Below are positions 16,950 through 25,967 of a stretch of DNA of 64,000 nt, piece after piece (position 1 is the first letter of the stretch; each line of letters begins with the position of its first letter). Under the pieces are notes generated by a model. The model searched no databases. It was not told the DNA's origin and saw only the letters and a list, made by a program, of their open reading frames with translations. The translations under genes and the position numbers were made by a program. The stretch is taken from positions 310,001 to 374,000 of the forward strand of contig NZ_PJBC01000003.1 of NCBI RefSeq assembly GCF_002836515.1, in the 5' to 3' direction. The DNA comes from Pseudomonas sp. Choline-02u-1 (GTDB taxonomy: Bacteria; Pseudomonadota; Gammaproteobacteria; Pseudomonadales; Pseudomonadaceae).

Positions 16950-18350
16950 ATGGAACTGAGAATTGACCGACAGGCAATGGTGCCGGTCGTGCAGCAGATT
17001 GTCGACGGAATGACTGACTGGATCGTACAAAGCGGTATCCCTCCGGCCACGCGATTGCCCTCCGTTCGGCAAATCGCACGGGGTAATCTGCTCAGCCAGT
17101 CGTGCGTCGTCGAAGCCTGCGAACGCCTGGTTTCGCAAGGTGTGTTGACTTCACGTCAGGGGGCCGGATTCATCGTCGCGGCCTCGCCGACGTTGCTCGA
17201 AGCAGACTCGGAATCGCCAGTATTCGAGGGGCGCCATGCATGGCGTGATGAGGTGAGCGACTCAAGGGGGCGCTTGATTTTGGGGCAGGGTGGCTTGCCG
17301 CCGAGCTGGCGTGAGCCCGACGACCTGACTTACGCGTTACGCGAGGTGGCGCGCACCGACATGGCCAGTCTGTTCAACTACAGCTCGCCGCTGGGCCTGC
17401 CAGCGTTGCGCGAGCAAATTGCCAAGCGCCTCAAGCTGATGAGTATCGATGCCTGCAGTACCCGCCTCATGAGCACCAGTGGTGCCAGTCATGCGCTGGA
17501 TCTGATCGTGCGCACCTTGTTCAGGGCGGGCGATTGCGTGGTGGTGGAAACGCCCGGATATGCACCGTTGTTTGACCTGTTGCGCCTGCACGGCGTACGC
17601 ATGCTCGAAGTGCGGCGCACACCGAGCGGGCCGGACATCGACATGCTCGAATCGCTGCTGCGTCAGTTTCGTCCAAGCGCCTTGTTCATCGGCAGCCATC
17701 ACCACAATCCCACTGGCAGTTGTCTCACGCCCGCCGTGGCCCAGCGCATCGTGCAGTTGAGCAAGACCTACGACCTGCACGTGATCGAAGATGATGTCTA
17801 CGCTGATTTGCACACCGGCAGCGGCACGCGGCTGGCGGCGCTGGACCATGAGGGCCGGGTCATCTACGTAGGCAGTTTTTCCAAGACACTGAGCAGTTCG
17901 TTGCGGGTCGGTTTCGTCCTGGCTGACAGCCAACTGCTGACACGTCTGGCCGAGGTCAAGATGGTCACCGGCCTCGGCTGTTCCAGATTGGCCGAGGCGG
18001 TGCTGGCCAGGCTGATGGCGACTGGCGCGTACCGCAAACTGGTGCAGCGTCAGCGCCAACGCTTGAATGCTGATCGCGCGGCGGCCTTGCAGGCTCTGGA
18101 AGATGCCGAGTGGGAAGTGTTCGGCAAGCCGGTTGGCGGGCTGTTCATCTGGGCGCGCGCCCGGTTGGGCGATCAGGCATCGGTACGCAGGCAGGCGCAG
18201 CGTTGCGGGCTGGAGTTGTCGGCAGCGGATGCATTCAGTCCCAGCGGTGAGTCCGGTGACTGGCAGCGCATCAATGTGGCCTGTGCCTGTGACCCACGTG
18301 CCCGGCAGTTTTTTCGCAATACGTGCGTGGATCGACCTTCAGCATTCTGA
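16950..18350 (+). CDS. MocR-type PLP-dependent transcriptional regulator
   Basis: 466 residues. The N-terminal GntR winged helix (about 1-75: GIPPATRLPSVRQIARG, LTSRQGAGFIV) is joined to a fold-type I aminotransferase domain. In that domain HNPTG at 252-256 and the PLP lysine Lys312 in GSFSKTLSSSLRVGF are intact. Such regulators sense PLP or an amino compound and usually control a neighbouring gene. The nearest candidates are the SDR upstream and the chemoreceptor downstream. The ATG has GACAGGAG upstream. Confidence 0.9.
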   Translation: MELRIDRQAMVPVVQQIVDGMTDWIVQSGIPPATRLPSVRQIARGNLLSQSCVVEACERLVSQGVLTSRQGAGFIVAASPTLLEADSESPVFEGRHAWRDEVSDSRGRLILGQGGLPPSWREPDDLTYALREVARTDMASLFNYSSPLGLPALREQIAKRLKLMSIDACSTRLMSTSGASHALDLIVRTLFRAGDCVVVETPGYAPLFDLLRLHGVRMLEVRRTPSGPDIDMLESLLRQFRPSALFIGSHHHNPTGSCLTPAVAQRIVQLSKTYDLHVIEDDVYADLHTGSGTRLAALDHEGRVIYVGSFSKTLSSSLRVGFVLADSQLLTRLAEVKMVTGLGCSRLAEAVLARLMATGAYRKLVQRQRQRLNADRAAALQALEDAEWEVFGKPVGGLFIWARARLGDQASVRRQAQRCGLELSAADAFSPSGESGDWQRINVACACDPRARQFFRNTCVDRPSAF

Positions 18351-18458
18351 AAACGACGCGGGCGTAGCTTTTTGCCATTATTCCGATGCCTGAGACTTGT
18401 GCTGGTTCGAGCCCGTTGCGAATCTCCATCCACAGACTTTGGCAGGGGGCTACGCGCA

Positions 18459-20426
18459 ATGATTTCGGCCGTGCAGGGACGTTTTGCCAACCTCGGTATG
18501 GCGAAAAAACTGGGTATCGGATTTGTGCTGGTCTTGTTGCTGACTGCATTGGTTGCGGCGATCGGCGTCTGGTCCCTGCAAGCCATCAGTCTGCGTTTCG
18601 AGGGTTTGAAGCAGATGTCCGCGCTCAACAGCGGCCTGCTGAAGGTGCGCCTACTCGAGCAAGAATACGCCCTGCGCGGCAACCCGAAAACAGCCGATGC
18701 CTTGCGTAAAGGCGTTGATGAACTGGTCGTGCTCGCCGGGCAGCTCAAGGCGCAAGCGCCGGTCAATGGGCCGGTGATGAGCGATGTCGAGCAAGCGCTG
18801 GGCGCATATCGCAAGGCGTTCGATGAGTTCGTCTCGCTGAGCCAGGCCAAGGATCTCGCCCTGGAAATGGCGAGTTGGTCGGTGTCCAGCGTGGCCAATA
18901 ACCTCGACGTGTTGCAGGCCGGGCTCGCGGATGATGGCGCCTATACGTTGAAAGACACCGAGGGCAAGGACGGCGCCCAGTTCATCGAGCAGGCGAATCA
19001 GGTCAGTCAGGTCGCGCGGCTGATGCTGCAGGCGATGAACGAAGCGCGGGTGCGCCTGGATCAGAGCCGCAAGGGAGATGCCGACAATGCCGGTCAGGGC
19101 AACATCGAGCAGGCCGCACAGGCACAGGAGCAGGCCGAAGCGCTTAAAACCACGGTCAAGGACGAGGGCTATCTGACCGTGCTCAATGAAGTGTCGGGGC
19201 ACATCGCCGGGTTCAACGAAAAACTCGCCGAATACACCGGCCTGCTGGCTCAGGAAAAAACCGTCTACGACCAACTGCATGAGCGTGCCGCGCAGGTAGT
19301 GGATCGAGTGAATCAGGCTTACGTCGCCGAAGACGCTTCGATGCAGGCCGAGCTGAAAAAGAATTCGCTGTTGATCATTGGCTCTTCGGCGCTGGCGCTG
19401 TTGGTCGGATTACTCGCCGCATGGGTGATCACGCGCCTGATCGTGGCGCCGTTGCGCAGCGTGATTCGTGTGGCGCAGCAGATTGCCGCGGGTGATCTGA
19501 CGGCGAAGGTCGAGGTGACGCGCCGCGATGAAATGGGTCAGTTGATGCTGGCGATGCAGCAAATGGCTGTCGGCCTTGGCACGATTGTCAGTGGCTTGCA
19601 GGCCGGGATCGAGCGCTTGGCCGGTTCCGCGCAATCTTTGTCGGCGGTGACCGAGCAGACCAACCTGGAGGTCAACAGTCAGAAGGAAGAAACCGAGCAG
19701 GTCGCCACCGCGATGAACCAGATGACCGCCACCGTGCATGATGTTGCGCGCAATGCCGAAGAGGCGGCGCTGGCGGCGCAGACGGCGGATGACAAGGTCG
19801 AGAGCGGTCAGCAGGTGGTACGCCAGAGCATGGCGCGGATCGAGCAGTTGGCGGATTCGGCGACCTCGGCCAGTTCCAGCATCGAGAGCCTCAGCGCCGA
19901 GATTCAGAATATCGGCACGGTGCTGGAAGTGATCAAGAGCGTGGCCGAGCAGACCAATCTGTTGGCGCTGAACGCGGCAATCGAAGCGGCGCGGGCCGGG
20001 GAGCAGGGGAGGGGATTTGCGGTGGTGGCCGATGAGGTGCGTGCGCTGGCGCGGCGTACCCAGCAATCGACCGAGGAAATCGAGCGTCTGGTCAGCGCCT
20101 TGCGGGCGGCGGCGCAGTCGTCGGTGCAGCAGATCCGCAGCAGTGGCGAACTGGTAAAACTGGCGGTCAGCGATGCGTTGCAGACCGAGAGTGCGCTGGG
20201 GAGCATTGCGGCGGCGGTGTCGTTGATTCAGCAGATGAATCAGCAGATTGCGGCGGCGGCCGAGCAACAGAGTTCGGTGGCGGAGGAGATCAATCGCAGT
20301 GTGACGCAGATTCGCGCGAGTGCGGATCATTCTTCGCTGGCGATGCGCGGGAATGCGGCTTCGAGTGTTGAGCTGGCGCAGTTGGGCGGGGAGTTGCGCT
20401 CGATGGTTGGGCATTTTCGGCTTTGA
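18459..20426 (+). CDS. Methyl-accepting chemotaxis protein with long helical sensor (HBM-like)
   Basis: 655 residues: TM1 about 19-41; a periplasmic sensor of about 260 residues, predicted mainly helical; TM2 about 303-325; HAMP ([19 protein letters not shown]); then a cytoplasmic signalling domain whose tip reads [19 protein letters not shown]. The sensor length suits the helical bimodular (HBM) class, whose known members bind organic acids, but the ligand is not deducible. No pentapeptide tether is seen at the C-terminus. The start at 18459 gives a proper basic end before TM1. Confidence 0.92.
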   Translation: MISAVQGRFANLGMAKKLGIGFVLVLLLTALVAAIGVWSLQAISLRFEGLKQMSALNSGLLKVRLLEQEYALRGNPKTADALRKGVDELVVLAGQLKAQAPVNGPVMSDVEQALGAYRKAFDEFVSLSQAKDLALEMASWSVSSVANNLDVLQAGLADDGAYTLKDTEGKDGAQFIEQANQVSQVARLMLQAMNEARVRLDQSRKGDADNAGQGNIEQAAQAQEQAEALKTTVKDEGYLTVLNEVSGHIAGFNEKLAEYTGLLAQEKTVYDQLHERAAQVVDRVNQAYVAEDASMQAELKKNSLLIIGSSALALLVGLLAAWVITRLIVAPLRSVIRVAQQIAAGDLTAKVEVTRRDEMGQLMLAMQQMAVGLGTIVSGLQAGIERLAGSAQSLSAVTEQTNLEVNSQKEETEQVATAMNQMTATVHDVARNAEEAALAAQTADDKVESGQQVVRQSMARIEQLADSATSASSSIESLSAEIQNIGTVLEVIKSVAEQTNLLALNAAIEAARAGEQGRGFAVVADEVRALARRTQQSTEEIERLVSALRAAAQSSVQQIRSSGELVKLAVSDALQTESALGSIAAAVSLIQQMNQQIAAAAEQQSSVAEEINRSVTQIRASADHSSLAMRGNAASSVELAQLGGELRSMVGHFRL

Positions 20427-20447
20427 GCCTTGGGGCGGTTCCGCTCT

Positions 20448-20738
20448 TACAGCGGGTCACTTTTTCAAACGCCGGAATGCCGGCCCAGCAAAAAGTAACC
20501 AACAGGCTGCGCCCTGACGTTCGGCCCGCTCGCTGGGGCTCGGGGTTCCTTCGCTCCGGGACTGATCCGGGCGCAGCGGCTCCGGTTTGCTTCGCTGCAT
20601 CTCCTTGCGCTGTGTACGACTGCGTCGTACGGTCGCTCAATCCCTCCACTAAGCCTGCCGAGGGCGCCAGGATCAAAAGCGGTCCTCGAGCTAACGCTCA
20701 TCGTGTGTAGGAGCTGCCGAAGGCTGCGATCTTTTGCT
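20448..20738. repeat. Long interspersed intergenic repeat, copy A
   Basis: This 426-bp gap between the chemoreceptor and the 20853 gene is filled by an element also present at 27776-28075. Shared blocks are CGTTCGGCCCGCTCGCTGGG, CTCCGGGACTGATCCGGGCG, CTCCTTGCGCTGTGT and CTCGAGCTAACGCTCAT. It contains an outer hairpin (ACTTTTT...AAAAAGT around GCCGGaatgCCGGC) and an inner one, GTACGAC-TGC-GTCGTAC (20614-20630). The right end is a single REP (GAGCTGCCGAAGGCTGCGAT, 20711-20730). No coding potential was recognised. Confidence 0.85.
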
Positions 20739-20852
20739 TTTGCTTTTCTGTGCGAGCCTGCTCGCAAAAGCGGTCTTCAATTCACATCCTCTTCCAAGTC
20801 GCCCACAAAAAAGCCACCAATAAAGGTGGCTTCTCTCCCCGGCATTCGCGCC

Positions 20853-21623
20853 TCAGTCGTAAATAACTTTCTTCTTCCAGTCCGCATCCGCTTCGACATC
20901 CTTCAAACCGGCGGTCAATTGGTTTTCGTCCCCTTCAACCGGGGCAATCTTGTCCATGACCTGGGCATTGGCTCGGGCGAGCAGTTTTTCCAGATACTGC
21001 AATTGCTCCGCGTACATCTGTGGGTCCTGCTGTTTGCGCAGATATTGCACGCCACGTTCGAAGGCGAGGCGGGCCTGGCCGGGCTGGTTTTGTTGCAGGG
21101 ACTGTTGGCCGAGGTTGTTGAAGAACTCGATGTGCAGCAGCACAAGGATGTGGCGCACTTCGCGGATCCACTGCTTGGCTTCGTTCGGTGGCAGGAAGCC
21201 GTCGTGCGCGGCGCGAGTGATCTGGCCGTGCAGGGCTTCGAGGAGGAAGCGCACATCTTTGGCCTTGGCTTCGGTCAGGATTGGCGCGGGCGGGTTGTTC
21301 ACCGGGATCGATTCGCCTTGGGCGACCAAGGCGCTGAGTTCGGTGATGCGGGCCTTGGTGGTTGCGCTGGTCTTTTCCAGATTGAGCAGACGCTGGCACA
21401 CGTTGAGTTCCAGGCGTGTCAGCAGTAGCTTGAGTGCCGGAGTCATGAACTGGCCGGGGAAGGTTTCGGTCAGTTCGCCGCAGCGGCGCAGGCGGTCGTT
21501 GAGTTCGACTTTGGTGCGGGCCTTCTCCAGTTTGTTGTTTTCCACCACATGGTTCATGTAGCCAATGGCGATCAGAATTGCGATCCCGGCTACGACTAGC
21601 AGGGTGATCATGAGTGGTGTCAC
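20853..21623 (-). CDS. Conserved hypothetical membrane-anchored protein
   Basis: 256 residues, not recognised. One N-terminal membrane helix (MITLLVVAGIAILIAIGYM) is followed by a mostly helical soluble domain with heptad-like stretches and a TPR-like segment near residues 165-215 (QQSLQQNQPGQARLAFERG, LRKQQDPQMYAEQLQYLEK). It probably faces the cytoplasm or periplasm from the inner membrane. A GTG start at 21623 is favoured because AGAGG lies 8 bases upstream; an ATG four codons later would be 20 bases from it. Confidence 0.65.
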   Translation of the reverse strand: MTPLMITLLVVAGIAILIAIGYMNHVVENNKLEKARTKVELNDRLRRCGELTETFPGQFMTPALKLLLTRLELNVCQRLLNLEKTSATTKARITELSALVAQGESIPVNNPPAPILTEAKAKDVRFLLEALHGQITRAAHDGFLPPNEAKQWIREVRHILVLLHIEFFNNLGQQSLQQNQPGQARLAFERGVQYLRKQQDPQMYAEQLQYLEKLLARANAQVMDKIAPVEGDENQLTAGLKDVEADADWKKKVIYD

Positions 21624-21904
21624 CGGTAAGACCTCTTTATAGGGTTCGCATGCGAGTGTAGTGGCTGGGCATTTAGGCGCCTAGCGCCGCTCGACGGGTT
21701 TGATCGGCTGCTGCAATCTGTATCGGCCGCCAGCTGTATAGATGAATGCTGGCGCTTGATGTGCAGATTGCCATCACTGTGCGGTGACTATAACGTCTTG
21801 GCGAGTGGCGGAATATAGGCGTCAGGTTTCGGACGACGGAAAAGACCTGCCCGACGCTTAATCGAGGTCGAAGTCATTGATTTAAATAAATTTATATCAG
21901 GGGG
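21624..21904. other. Intergenic region upstream of the tRNA operon
   Basis: A gap of about 370 bp between the divergent 20853-21623 gene and the first tRNA. Apart from the tRNA promoter at its right end, nothing was recognised. The last 60 bp are AT-rich (TTTAAATAAATTTATAT), as an UP element would be. Confidence 0.4.
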
Positions 21905-21933
21905 TTGACGACCTCTCAATCCATCCATAGAAT
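21905..21933 (+). promoter_or_regulatory. Strong sigma70 promoter of the tRNA operon
   Basis: TTGACG (21905-21910), a 17-bp spacer and TAGAAT (21928-21933), followed by the GC-rich discriminator GCGCGCC typical of stable-RNA promoters under stringent control. AT-rich sequence upstream could act as an UP element. Start expected near 21940, about 55 bases before the first tRNA. Confidence 0.8.
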
Positions 21934-21994
21934 GCGCGCCACTTGCAGCGTAAAGCACACAGCGAAACGCGGCAGGGAGTGAATGTTGTAGTGT

Positions 21995-22070
21995 GTCCCC
22001 TTCGTCTAGTGGCCTAGGACACCGCCCTTTCACGGCGGTAACAGGGGTTCGAGTCCCCTAGGGGACGCCA
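21995..22070 (+). tRNA. tRNA-Glu (UUC)
   Basis: 76 bases including encoded CCA. The acceptor stem GTCCCC pairs with GGGGAC, the anticodon loop CTTTCAC gives UUC, and the T loop is GGTTCGAGTCC. First of a Glu-Gly-Glu-Gly array. Confidence 0.97.
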
Positions 22071-22072
22071 AT

Positions 22073-22148
<76 letters not shown>

Positions 22149-22252
22149 ATTTTAAACAGCAGTGCTTTCGGGCGGTGCTGAGTGAAACCAGAACCAAGTC
22201 TTCGGATGCGGATCTGGACACCGAAACACATACCATGTGTTCCGGGTAGCGT

Positions 22253-22328
22253 GTCCCCTTCGTCTAGTGGCCTAGGACACCGCCCTTTCACGGCGGTAAC
22301 AGGGGTTCGAGTCCCCTAGGGGACGCCA
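22253..22328 (+). tRNA. tRNA-Glu (UUC), second copy
   Basis: Identical by eye to the copy at 21995. A 104-bp spacer separates it from the first tRNA-Gly. That spacer contains an imperfect hairpin (CCGAAACACA / TGTGTTCCGG) that may guide processing. Confidence 0.97.
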
Positions 22329-22331
22329 TTT

Positions 22332-22407
<76 letters not shown>

Positions 22408-22414
22408 ATTTCAC

Positions 22415-22446
22415 AAAAACGCCGATCAGCGATGATCGGCGTTTTT
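22415..22446 (+). terminator. Rho-independent terminator of the tRNA operon
   Basis: Perfect 14-bp stem AAAAACGCCGATCA / TGATCGGCGTTTTT with loop GCGA. Confidence 0.92.
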
Positions 22447-22543
22447 GTTTGTGCGCGTTTTATAGGGGCGATAAAAAAGAACCTTTTCACAGGTCCTTTT
22501 TTATCTCGAGCCCGGTCATCGGTGACCAAACTCAGGCGCTGCA

Positions 22544-24283
22544 TTACAGTTTCGGCAGTTGCCCGACACGCCCCATCATTTCCGTGACGATCTGCAGATC
22601 CAGCAGGAACTGCTCGACGGTCTTGAATTCGCCGTCGGTATGGCCGGTGTATTTGGCCTCAGGCCGCGCCAGGCCGAATTGCACGCCGTTCGGCAATTCG
22701 TGAACCGAAGTCGCACCAGCGGATGTACCGAATTCAGACTTCATGCCGAGGTTTTCGCTGGCCACGGCGAGCAGCGCCTTGACCCACTCACCCTCGGGAT
22801 TGCGATACATCGGTTCGGCCACCGAATAGTCGAATGCCACCGCAATGTGAGTCGTTTTGCTCCATGCATCCAGTTTCTCAGCGATCTCAGCTTTGAGCTT
22901 TTCCGGCGACTTGCCCTTCGGAACCCGCAAGTTCACTGCCAGTTTGAAGGCTTTGTCGTCCTCACCGACATAGGTCAGCGAGGTGGTCAGTGGTCCCATG
23001 AACGAGTCGGAGAAGCCCACGCCAAGTTTTTTGCCGAGATAATCCAGGCCCCAGTTGTCATCGGCATAACGCGCGGCATCGGTGAACTGGTTGTGCTTGA
23101 GCGCGACTTTGCCGTCCAGGCTGTTGATGAAGCTCAGCATCCGCGCAACCGGGTTGACGCCGGACTCTGGTTCGGAAGAGTGCGCAGAAACCCCGGTGAC
23201 CGTGAGTTTCACGTCTGTGCCATCAACCTTTGCCGCAACTTCAAAGTCGCCGCCGTTGGCTTTGGCGTAGGCGTCGCCGGCTTTTTGCAAACTGGCGGCG
23301 AGCTCGGCAGGCTTGTCGGTTGTCAGCGTGACCACCGAAGCCGATGGAATCTGGTTGGTCGCTTTGCCGCCGGTCATCGAAATGATTTCTGCACCGTTGC
23401 CCTCGGCTTTGCGTTTGGCGAAGTTGGCCATGACGGTGCCGTAGCCTTTTTCAGCAATTACCACTGGATAACCGCCGTCCAGCGCCATGTTGTAGTTCGG
23501 CGTCGGGTTGCGTTCGAAGTAATAAGGAATGGCATCGCCGCTGGTTTCTTCGGTGGTGTCGACCAGCAACTTGAAGTTTCGCGCCAATGGCAGCTTCTCG
23601 TCTTTGATCACTTTCATGGCGTACAGGGCGACGACGATGGCGTTCTTGTCATCCTCGGTGCCGCGCCCGTACATCCGATCGCCAATCAGCGTGACCTTGA
23701 ACGGGTCGAGCTTGGTGCCGTCTTTCAATACCCAGTTTTCCGGAGTTACTGGCACCACATCGGCGTGTGCATGAATGCCAACGACTTCGTCGCCTTTGCC
23801 GTCCAGAGAGATTTCGTAGACGCGGTTATCGACATTGCGGAATTTCAAACCGAAGGATTCAGCAAGTTTCTGAATCTCGCCGGCGATTTTGATGAATTCC
23901 GGATTGTCGTGTTGTTCAACGCCATCCTTGCGGAAGGTCGGGATTTCGACGAGCTGACGCAGGGTTTCCAGTGCAGACTTGCCATATTTCACGCGGGTGT
24001 AAATGCCCAGCAGACGGTGAATTTCGTTCTGCTGTTCATCGTTCAAGGCCTTGTTGTCGAGGAAGGCGTTGATGGACGGGGTAAGGTTATCTGCATTGGC
24101 CACGTCGCTTTTTGCCAGGCTACCGAGGAAGCTGCGGAAATCCGTCAAGCTCTTGCCATCGAAGGATTTCAGGATCGCCGCGCTTTGCTCGGCAGTGATG
24201 TTGGCTTGTGCGGCGGTCGTAAACGAGGTGAGGCTGGCCATGACGAGCGTGGCAGCGGCCAGTTTTTTCAGGGAAAAGACCAT
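22544..24283 (-). CDS. Exported M20 family dipeptidase (PepV/Sapep-like)
   Basis: 579 residues with a signal peptide (LVMASLTSFTTAAQA, cleavage near 27/28). About 80 residues of extra N-terminal helical sequence precede the metallopeptidase core. Metal-site motifs: HADVVPV (His173, Asp175), RGTEDDK (Asp211) and TTEETSGD (catalytic/metal glutamates about 245-246). A lid domain is inserted mid-protein. It should cleave dipeptides in the periplasm, using zinc or manganese. Most PepV-type enzymes are cytoplasmic, so export is notable. Monocistronic. Confidence 0.88.
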   Translation of the reverse strand: MVFSLKKLAAATLVMASLTSFTTAAQANITAEQSAAILKSFDGKSLTDFRSFLGSLAKSDVANADNLTPSINAFLDNKALNDEQQNEIHRLLGIYTRVKYGKSALETLRQLVEIPTFRKDGVEQHDNPEFIKIAGEIQKLAESFGLKFRNVDNRVYEISLDGKGDEVVGIHAHADVVPVTPENWVLKDGTKLDPFKVTLIGDRMYGRGTEDDKNAIVVALYAMKVIKDEKLPLARNFKLLVDTTEETSGDAIPYYFERNPTPNYNMALDGGYPVVIAEKGYGTVMANFAKRKAEGNGAEIISMTGGKATNQIPSASVVTLTTDKPAELAASLQKAGDAYAKANGGDFEVAAKVDGTDVKLTVTGVSAHSSEPESGVNPVARMLSFINSLDGKVALKHNQFTDAARYADDNWGLDYLGKKLGVGFSDSFMGPLTTSLTYVGEDDKAFKLAVNLRVPKGKSPEKLKAEIAEKLDAWSKTTHIAVAFDYSVAEPMYRNPEGEWVKALLAVASENLGMKSEFGTSAGATSVHELPNGVQFGLARPEAKYTGHTDGEFKTVEQFLLDLQIVTEMMGRVGQLPKL

Positions 24284-24428
24284 GGAACAGGCATTCCTTT
24301 GCTAGAGATTGGGAAAATATGTCTGACGCTTGCGGCAGAAACATTTTGCAACCTACCACCATGAGCAGGTGAAGAGGGAGTCACAAACTTGATCTGTCGC
24401 ACAGAAATGCAAAAGAGGCGCACAAATG

Positions 24429-24461
24429 AAAAAGTCCCGGCAGCTGATGCCGGGACTTTTT
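24429..24461. terminator. Bidirectional terminator beyond lysE-like gene
   Basis: Perfect 14-bp stem (24429-24442 with 24448-24461), core AGTCCCGGCA / TGCCGGGACT, loop GCTGA, with A and T tracts on both sides. It serves the exporter gene on the minus strand. Confidence 0.92.
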
Positions 24462-24469
24462 TGTGTGAG

Positions 24470-25108
24470 TTACATCGACAGCATCAGGCGTCCGGCAAAC
24501 AGAATCAGGATCACGCCCATGCTGCGTTCGAACCAGTGTCCGAGGCGCATGAACAGCAGGCGCACTTTGTTGCTGGAAAAAAACACCGCGACAATAACGA
24601 ACCACAGCGCATTGACGAAGCACATCCACAATCCATACAACGCCTGGATCTGCAGCGGTGTGCTGGCGCTGATGATCGTGGTGAAAATCGCCAGGAAAAA
24701 CAGCGTGGCCTTGGGGTTGGTCGCATTGGTCAGAAAACCGGTGCCGAACGCCTTGAACAACGACTGCTCGATCAGCGGCTCTTCAGCGTTTTTCTCGCTA
24801 TTGACGCTGCTCTTCGGTTTGCTGCGAATCAGGCTGACGCCCAGATAAAGGATGTATGCACCGCCGACAACCTTAGCCACAGTCAGCAGCCAAGGCGTGG
24901 TATGCATCAGGGCGCCGACGCCCAGCAGGGTGTACAGCACATGTACGGAAATGCCCGCGCCGATGCCCAGCGCGGTGCAGATTCCGACGAGGCGGCCGAA
25001 GCGCACACTCTGACGGATGGTCACGGCGAAGTCCGGGCCGGGTGCGACCACGGCGAGGAAGTGGATGGTGGCCAATGCGAGAAATTCGCCGAGATAATTG
25101 GAAAGCAT
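24470..25108 (-). CDS. LysE/RhtB family amino-acid exporter
   Basis: 212 residues with about six hydrophobic helices and the family signature near the N-terminus (VVAPGPDFAVTIRQSVRFGR), plus TGFLTNATNPKATLFFLAIF. Members export amino acids (threonine, homoserine, lysine) or derivatives by proton exchange at the inner membrane. Its start is 1 base from the oxygenase stop, so the two are co-translated or at least co-transcribed. A physiological link to the oxygenase product is likely. Substrate unknown. Confidence 0.9.
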   Translation of the reverse strand: MLSNYLGEFLALATIHFLAVVAPGPDFAVTIRQSVRFGRLVGICTALGIGAGISVHVLYTLLGVGALMHTTPWLLTVAKVVGGAYILYLGVSLIRSKPKSSVNSEKNAEEPLIEQSLFKAFGTGFLTNATNPKATLFFLAIFTTIISASTPLQIQALYGLWMCFVNALWFVIVAVFFSSNKVRLLFMRLGHWFERSMGVILILFAGRLMLSM

Positions 25109-25109
25109 G

Positions 25110-25880
25110 TCAGCTCCAGAACGTCAGGGGGGAAGCATTGCCGCGATAACCGACAAAGAACGACAGGCTCAAACGCGGGTCTGCTACGCCCGGAGTGACC
25201 GAGTGCATACGGCGCGAATTGAACATGATGAAATCGCCCGGCTGCGGCCGCACTTCAAGCACCGGCGGCCCCAGCAGCGACGGCTCGATGCCATAACTGT
25301 CGCCGCGCATTTCGTCGAATTGATCCGGGGTGATGTGGTCATTCCACATCTGCAAGGCGCCACCCTCGGTGGGCATGTTCAGGTAGACGTTGCAGGCAAA
25401 TTGCGCCTCGAGGCTGCGCGCCTGAAAACTGTCCGGGGCGTCCTTGGCGAAGATGTCGTGGTGGGCGAGAAAGCACACGCCGGGCTTGACCACTCGCGAC
25501 AAGCCGACATACATCTTGCGCCCGTAGAGGTTTTCCAGATGGGCGCCAGCGGGCCAGGATTCGTCGAGGATGCAGCGCAAGGTGTCGATCGGTGAGGAGT
25601 AGGGCGCGCAGCGCTGGCGTAATTCATCGATATTGCGGGCGGCGCGTTCGAAGTAATCCTCGATCAGCAGCGGCTGATTTTCCGCCTCGTAAAAGGCCAT
25701 GCCGATGCGGCCGATACTCGGCGCGTTGATGTAGCCTTCAAAACCTGGAGCAAGAATCTTGTCTCCGATCTCGATCGCCAGCGGCTCGGGCAAAAAGCGT
25801 TTGACGCGGATGGCGAGGACTTCTTCGTTGGCCAGTTTTTTTATGCACGTCTCATCGAGACGCTCGACGTCTAGCATCAT
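25110..25880 (-). CDS. 2-oxoglutarate/Fe(II)-dependent oxygenase
   Basis: 256 residues with a double-stranded beta-helix pattern. Iron ligands appear as HxD (His140-His141-Asp142 in FLAHHDIFAKD; His140 and Asp142) and a distal His226 (NSRRMHSVTPG). Arg236 in DPRLSLSFF is the likely 2-oxoglutarate binder. NMPTEGGALQMWN is the usual GG-x-L-x-x-W strand. Such enzymes hydroxylate small molecules, including free amino acids, or proteins. It lies between an AlaX-type editing gene and an exporter, which suggests an amino-acid substrate (inference). The start is a tandem ATGATG with GGACC upstream; either ATG is possible. Confidence 0.82.
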   Translation of the reverse strand: MMLDVERLDETCIKKLANEEVLAIRVKRFLPEPLAIEIGDKILAPGFEGYINAPSIGRIGMAFYEAENQPLLIEDYFERAARNIDELRQRCAPYSSPIDTLRCILDESWPAGAHLENLYGRKMYVGLSRVVKPGVCFLAHHDIFAKDAPDSFQARSLEAQFACNVYLNMPTEGGALQMWNDHITPDQFDEMRGDSYGIEPSLLGPPVLEVRPQPGDFIMFNSRRMHSVTPGVADPRLSLSFFVGYRGNASPLTFWS

Positions 25881-25936
25881 TTTTTAGGTCCATCTATCGA
25901 TAGTCAACGGAACCGGCGAATGCGGTTCCCGGCTGT

Positions 25937-25960
25937 GGACGCTGCGCGATGGCAGCGTCC
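25937..25960. other. Hairpin between alaX-like and oxygenase genes
   Basis: Perfect 9-bp stem GGACGCTGC / GCAGCGTCC with a 6-base loop, in an 87-bp gap. There is no T-run on the minus strand, so it could be a weak attenuator or a processing/stability element rather than a full terminator. Confidence 0.5.
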
Positions 25961-25967
25961 GAAATGC

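Noticed and set aside
22221..22245. Hairpin in the tRNA spacer as a terminator
   Set aside because: Mismatched stem and no T-run; the second tRNA pair lacks its own promoter, so read-through is needed.
22559..24364. 601-codon open frame antisense to the dipeptidase
   Set aside because: Shadow of a well-supported gene; no recognisable product.
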